Source: Candidatus Poseidoniaceae archaeon (GTDB lineage: Archaea; Thermoplasmatota; Poseidoniia; Poseidoniales; Poseidoniaceae). From it: a stretch of 8,377 nt of DNA. The DNA lies in NCBI GenBank assembly GCA_013329925.1, contig DUJK01000187.1, positions 1 through 8,377 on the forward strand. The letters run 5' to 3'. The position numbers and the translations under genes were made by a program. The notes below the pieces were generated by a model. It did no database searches and was not told where the DNA came from. It saw nothing but the letters and a program-made list of their open reading frames with translations. Numbering within the stretch: the first letter of the stretch is position 1; each line of letters opens with the position of its first letter. Of this stretch, positions 5,979-8,377 are shown in pieces.

Positions 5979-6653
5979 ATGAGTGGAAAACAAAGCGTAC
6001 TTAGAACAATCGTCAACAGAAATGTCGAAAGGCAACTGGTCAAGGAATTCTTGATGGAAAATACCAAATCAGCAGGATTTGGTGGATTAACTATCAACAG
6101 AACTCCAAATGGAACTAGCGTTGAAATTAGAGCAGAAAAGCCTGGAAGAGTAATTGGTAAGCGTGGAAAAATTATCAACGATCTACAAAAGAGATTAAAC
6201 GACGAATTTGAATTGTTTAATCCAAGACTTTCCGTTGAAGAAGTAGAAGATCCTACTCTAAATGCTCAAGTAATGGCGCAGAAAATTGCCTCAGCTCTAG
6301 AGCGTGGATGGTATTATCGAAGGGCCGGAGCATCAGCTGCAGTCAATATTATGGAAGCCGGAGCAAGAGGAGTAATAGTTACCGTTGCTGGTAAATTAAC
6401 TGGTGCTAGAAATCGAACTCAGAAATTTATCCTAGGTCACGTAAAGTATTGCGGTGAAACAGCATTACAATTCATGGACAGAGGTTATGGAGTAGCAGTA
6501 AAGAAACTAGGAACAATTGGTGTCACAGTACAAATCATGCGCAAAGGAATTAAGCTACCACACGAAATAAGTGTCTTTTCTGAGGAAGAACTTCGCATAA
6601 GAGCTGATTCTGAAACCGCAGAAGTAGAAGTTGTCGAGGAGGCTAGCGAATGA
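5979..6653 (+). CDS. rps3: 30S ribosomal protein uS3 (S3)
   Basis: Small-subunit head protein at the mRNA entry channel. The 224-residue product has a type II KH domain in its N-terminal half with the loop VIGKRGKII (58-66, GxxG at 60-63) followed by NDLQKRL. The C-terminal S3 domain has MEAGARGVIVTVAGKLTGAR (125-144) and FMDRGYGVAVKKLGTIGVTV (165-184). A short acidic tail (205-224) ends the protein, as in many archaeal S3 proteins. The ATG at 5979 has GAGGTGA upstream. The end overlaps rpl29 by four bases (ATGA), and the GAGGAGG that serves rpl29 is read here as part of the acidic tail, so the two genes are translationally coupled. Confidence 0.97.
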   Translation: MSGKQSVLRTIVNRNVERQLVKEFLMENTKSAGFGGLTINRTPNGTSVEIRAEKPGRVIGKRGKIINDLQKRLNDEFELFNPRLSVEEVEDPTLNAQVMAQKIASALERGWYYRRAGASAAVNIMEAGARGVIVTVAGKLTGARNRTQKFILGHVKYCGETALQFMDRGYGVAVKKLGTIGVTVQIMRKGIKLPHEISVFSEEELRIRADSETAEVEVVEEASE

Positions 6654-6844
6654 GCTACGTATCTAACAGAGAGATTGCAGCCATGAGCGCAGAAGCAAGA
6701 GATGCCCGTCTGCTTGAACTTCAAGAAGAACTTCTCCAACTACGTGCAGAAAAATCCCTAGGTGGTACTCCTGCAAGTATCGGTGCTTACAAAGCAACCA
6801 GAAGAAGCATTGCTCGATTAAAGACGCACATGAATAATAACTGA
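6650..6844 (+). CDS. rpl29: 50S ribosomal protein uL29 (L29)
   Basis: Small two-helix large-subunit protein near the tunnel exit, neighbour of uL23. The 64 residues are normal. Helix one holds EARDARLLELQEELLQLRAE (15-34), matching the family's pattern of leucine-rich repeats of Glu/Lys; the linker GGTPASIGAYKATRRSIARL leads to helix two. Its ATG overlaps the uS3 stop (ATGA at 6650-6653), and GAGGAGG at 6636-6642 inside rps3 is its ribosome site. After its TGA comes the longest gap in the operon, 29 bases. Confidence 0.95.
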   Translation: MSYVSNREIAAMSAEARDARLLELQEELLQLRAEKSLGGTPASIGAYKATRRSIARLKTHMNNN

Positions 6845-6873
6845 ATAACAAGCAAAAAGGAGATTGAATACAA

Positions 6874-7173
6874 ATGAGCGGAATCTGTAAGGGTTGTGGA
6901 TTACCAGATGAATTGTGTGTATGTCAAGAGATTGCAAAGGAACAACAATGTGCGATTTTGTCAACAGATAGAAGAAGATACGGAAAAATAGTAACTAAAG
7001 TAGAGGGTTTGGAGGATTCAGCGATAGATATCAATCAATTAGCTAAACTACTCAAAAATAAATGCGCTGCAGGTGGAACGGTAAAAGGACGAACAATCGA
7101 ATTACAAGGAGATCACAAGAAAAAAGCAGCAATAGTACTCAAAAATAACGGATTTAATGTGGAGGTGAGATAA
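6874..7173 (+). CDS. sui1: Translation initiation factor aIF1 (SUI1 family)
   Basis: Archaeal homologue of eIF1/SUI1, which binds the small subunit near the P site and enforces start-codon selection. The 99-residue product begins with a small Cys cluster, CKGCGLPDELCVC (Cys5, 8, 15, 17), a likely zinc site found in archaeal aIF1. It continues with RRRYGKIVTKVEG (33-45), the NQLAKLLKNKCAAGGTVK segment (54-71) and the conserved IELQGDHKKK (75-84) of the SUI1 fold. It has its own site, GGAGATT at 6859-6865. Its stop is TAA, the only non-TGA stop among the complete operon genes. The rnp1 ribosome site lies in its last codons. Placement between L29 and the RNase P subunit is standard for Archaea. 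Confidence 0.95.
   Translation: MSGICKGCGLPDELCVCQEIAKEQQCAILSTDRRRYGKIVTKVEGLEDSAIDINQLAKLLKNKCAAGGTVKGRTIELQGDHKKKAAIVLKNNGFNVEVR
7161..7170 (+). promoter_or_regulatory. Shine-Dalgarno site of rnp1 inside the aIF1 coding end
   Basis: GGAGGTGAGA is complementary to the archaeal 16S 3' end through GGAGGTGA and lies four bases before the ATG at 7175. It is read as codons for the last residues of aIF1, immediately ahead of the TAA stop, so the two genes are tightly coupled. Confidence 0.7.
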
Positions 7174-7174
7174 G

Positions 7175-7432
7175 ATGAATGTATACAACAATAACTGGTT
7201 AGGCAAGACTCTTAACGTAATTTCTTCACGAGATAAGACACTTGTTGGAAGACAAGGTATGGTTATTGATGAGTCACAAAAAACTATCACTATAAAAGAA
7301 GATGAAAAGATAGTAAAACTCGGTAAAGCGAGTATCAAATTCACGATTACAGACAGCGATCTTGTAATAGATGGGAAAATGGTTGGACAACGCCCTGAAA
7401 ATAGAGTCCACCGAAAATATAGGATGGCTTGA
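7175..7432 (+). CDS. rnp1: RNase P protein component 1 (Rpp29/Pop4 family)
   Basis: Archaeal homologue of human Rpp29/yeast Pop4, a protein subunit of the RNase P holoenzyme that removes tRNA 5' leaders; it pairs with Rpp21. The 85 residues form the expected short Sm-like barrel: NWLGKTLNVISSRDKTLVGRQG is the first conserved part, then MVIDESQKTITI, a strand-rich middle, and the ending LVIDGKMVGQRPENR typical of the family. It starts one base after the aIF1 TAA, with a strong ribosome site inside aIF1. Its location beside uS17 is conserved in many archaea and links tRNA processing to ribosome synthesis. Its stop lies four bases before the uS17 start. Confidence 0.92.
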   Translation: MNVYNNNWLGKTLNVISSRDKTLVGRQGMVIDESQKTITIKEDEKIVKLGKASIKFTITDSDLVIDGKMVGQRPENRVHRKYRMA

Positions 7433-7436
7433 TACC

Positions 7437-7772
7437 ATGCGAGATATAGGAATAGATGTAAGACCACCCACAGGTGAGTGGGACGGAGACCAAAACTGCC
7501 CATTTTATGGAAGCCTACGCCTTAGAGGACAAGTTCTCGAAGGTACAGTTTCCAAAATAGGCATGCAGAAAACGATTACTTTGGAGAGAAATAATGTAAG
7601 ATACATGCAAAAATATGAGCGATTCGAAAAGCGCACTAGTGTAGTATCAGCCCATTTACCATCTTGCATCGGTGATGTTAGCATCGGCGATTCAGTCAAA
7701 GTAATGGAATGCAGACCACTTTCAAAGACAGTCTCATTTTGCGTCGTTGAACTAAACGGAGGTGAGGCTTGA
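7437..7772 (+). CDS. rps17: 30S ribosomal protein uS17 (S17)
   Basis: Primary 16S rRNA-binding protein of the small-subunit body with an OB fold. The 111 residues match archaeal S17. The N-terminus MRDIGIDVRPP is followed by NCPFYGSLRLRGQVLEGTV (20-38), KTITLERNNVRYMQKYERFEK (45-65) and the signature GDSVKVMECRPLSKTVSF (84-101). The ATG at 7437 was chosen because family similarity begins there; in-frame upstream codons from 7371 lie inside rnp1 and look unrelated. Only a weak site (AGGATGG, 7421-7427) precedes it, so coupling to rnp1 translation, four bases away, is likely. The last codons (Gly-Gly-Glu-Ala) carry the rpl14 ribosome site. Confidence 0.95.
   Translation: MRDIGIDVRPPTGEWDGDQNCPFYGSLRLRGQVLEGTVSKIGMQKTITLERNNVRYMQKYERFEKRTSVVSAHLPSCIGDVSIGDSVKVMECRPLSKTVSFCVVELNGGEA
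7758..7767 (+). promoter_or_regulatory. Shine-Dalgarno site of rpl14 inside rps17
   Basis: GGAGGTGAGG lies four bases before the ATG at 7772 and encodes Gly-Gly-Glu at the end of uS17. The uS17 stop and uL14 start overlap as TGATG (7770-7774). The position favours the ATG at 7772 over the TTG at 7769. Confidence 0.7.
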
Positions 7773-8170
7773 TGCGTGGAATCGCAGGAAGGCAGACCAG
7801 AGGTCTACCAACCGCAGCAAGGCTACATGTTGCCGACAATACGGGTGCTAAAATAGTTCAAATTGTCAATATTTTGAAACTTGGTGGTACCATGAGGAGA
7901 TATCCTGCAGGTGGCGTAGGCGACCTTGCTAAGGTATCAGTCAAGAAAGGAACACCAGACACTCGCAGACAAATGTTCAATGCGGTTATTATCCGTCAGA
8001 GACGTCCGTTCCGCAGGGTTGACGGTACATGGGTTCAATTCGAAGACAATGCTTGTGTCATTACCAATGAAAAAGGCGATGTACAAGGTTCGGATATCAA
8101 AGGCCCAGTTTCTAGAGAGGCAGCAGAACGCTGGCCACGTATTGCAGCGAATGCAAAACAAATCGTTTGA
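7772..8170 (+). CDS. rpl14: 50S ribosomal protein uL14 (L14)
   Basis: Five-stranded barrel protein on the subunit interface of the large subunit, contacting uS-side bridges and uL3/uL24e. The 132 residues are typical of Archaea. Seen: TRGLPTAARLHVADNTGAK (9-27), the PAGGVGDLAKVSVKKGTPD segment (45-63), MFNAVIIRQRRPFRR (68-82) and the hallmark DGTWVQFEDNACVITN (84-99), then KGPVSREAAERWPRIA at the end. The start is the ATG overlapping the uS17 stop by one base; a preceding TTG would add one residue. Its TGA is fused to the GAGGTGAT site of rpl24. No anomalies. Confidence 0.97.
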   Translation: MRGIAGRQTRGLPTAARLHVADNTGAKIVQIVNILKLGGTMRRYPAGGVGDLAKVSVKKGTPDTRRQMFNAVIIRQRRPFRRVDGTWVQFEDNACVITNEKGDVQGSDIKGPVSREAAERWPRIAANAKQIV

Positions 8171-8179
8171 GGTGATAGT

Positions 8180-8377
8180 ATGGTAAAGAGTATGAAACCA
8201 GGAAAACAAAGAAAAGCCCATTTTAATGCAGCAATGCACGAAAAGCGTAAGAGGCTTTCAGCTAGATTGCAACTTGAGAAACCCGATTCTAGGTTCGACG
8301 GTGTTAGAACTGTTACTGTTAGAGTTGGCGATACCGTGAAGGTAGTCCGTGGTGACTTATCCAATGGTGGTAAGCGA
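8180..8377 (+). CDS. rpl24: 50S ribosomal protein uL24 (L24), truncated by window edge
   Basis: Assembly-initiating large-subunit protein with a KOW domain near the tunnel exit. Only the first 66 residues are inside the window. The archaeal/eukaryotic N-terminus is clear: KPGKQRKAHFNAAMHEKRK (6-24) with a following LSARL, then the start of the KOW domain, VRVGDTVKVVRGD (47-59). The remainder of the KOW motif and the C-terminus lie beyond base 8377. GAGGTGAT at 8169-8176, fused to the uL14 stop, precedes the ATG by three bases. In other archaea the next genes are usually eS4 and uL5, which is an expectation, not something seen here. Confidence 0.94.
   Translation, partial: MVKSMKPGKQRKAHFNAAMHEKRKRLSARLQLEKPDSRFDGVRTVTVRVGDTVKVVRGDLSNGGKR

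Overview
This is an archaeal chromosome fragment. It holds the left end of the large archaeal ribosomal-protein cluster (S10/spc type) on the plus strand, with a divergent DNA-repair helicase gene to its left. The gene order uL3-uL4-uL23-uL2-uS19-uL22-uS3-uL29-aIF1-RNase P p29-uS17-uL14-uL24 is characteristic of Archaea: bacteria have neither aIF1 nor an RNase P protein between L29 and S17. The Hef-type helicase, the archaeal Shine-Dalgarno sites (GGAGGTGAT core) and the extra segments in uL4, uL22 and uS19 point to a euryarchaeal-type lineage. A planktonic Thermoplasmatota lineage such as Marine Group II is my best guess, but the sequence alone does not prove it.

Layout. Positions 1 to about 1638, minus strand: N-terminal 546 residues of a Hef/FANCM-family helicase, running off the left edge before its nuclease part. 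Positions 1639-1960: divergent intergenic region with two back-to-back TATA-like boxes. From about 1797 to 1940 it carries an unusually GC-rich stretch that can fold into several consecutive hairpins just ahead of rpl3. Positions 1961-8377, plus strand: 13 tightly packed genes, the last (uL24) cut by the right edge. Intergenic gaps are -4 to 11 nt, except 29 nt between uL29 and aIF1.

How the genes work together. Eleven of the 13 operon genes encode ribosomal proteins. The 50S proteins are uL3, uL4, uL23, uL2, uL22, uL29, uL14 and uL24; the 30S proteins are uS19, uS3 and uS17. The other two genes encode start-codon selection factor aIF1 and RNase P subunit p29, so one transcript couples ribosome assembly to initiation and tRNA 5' maturation. 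Six of the 12 junctions share a compact module in which the TGA stop of one gene forms the first bases of the next gene's Shine-Dalgarno site, suggesting translational coupling through much of the operon.

The least explained element is the structured GC-rich leader before rpl3, which also contains a 24-codon upstream reading frame. It is the best candidate here for an undescribed regulatory element. No mobile elements, CRISPR arrays, tRNAs or rRNAs were seen.
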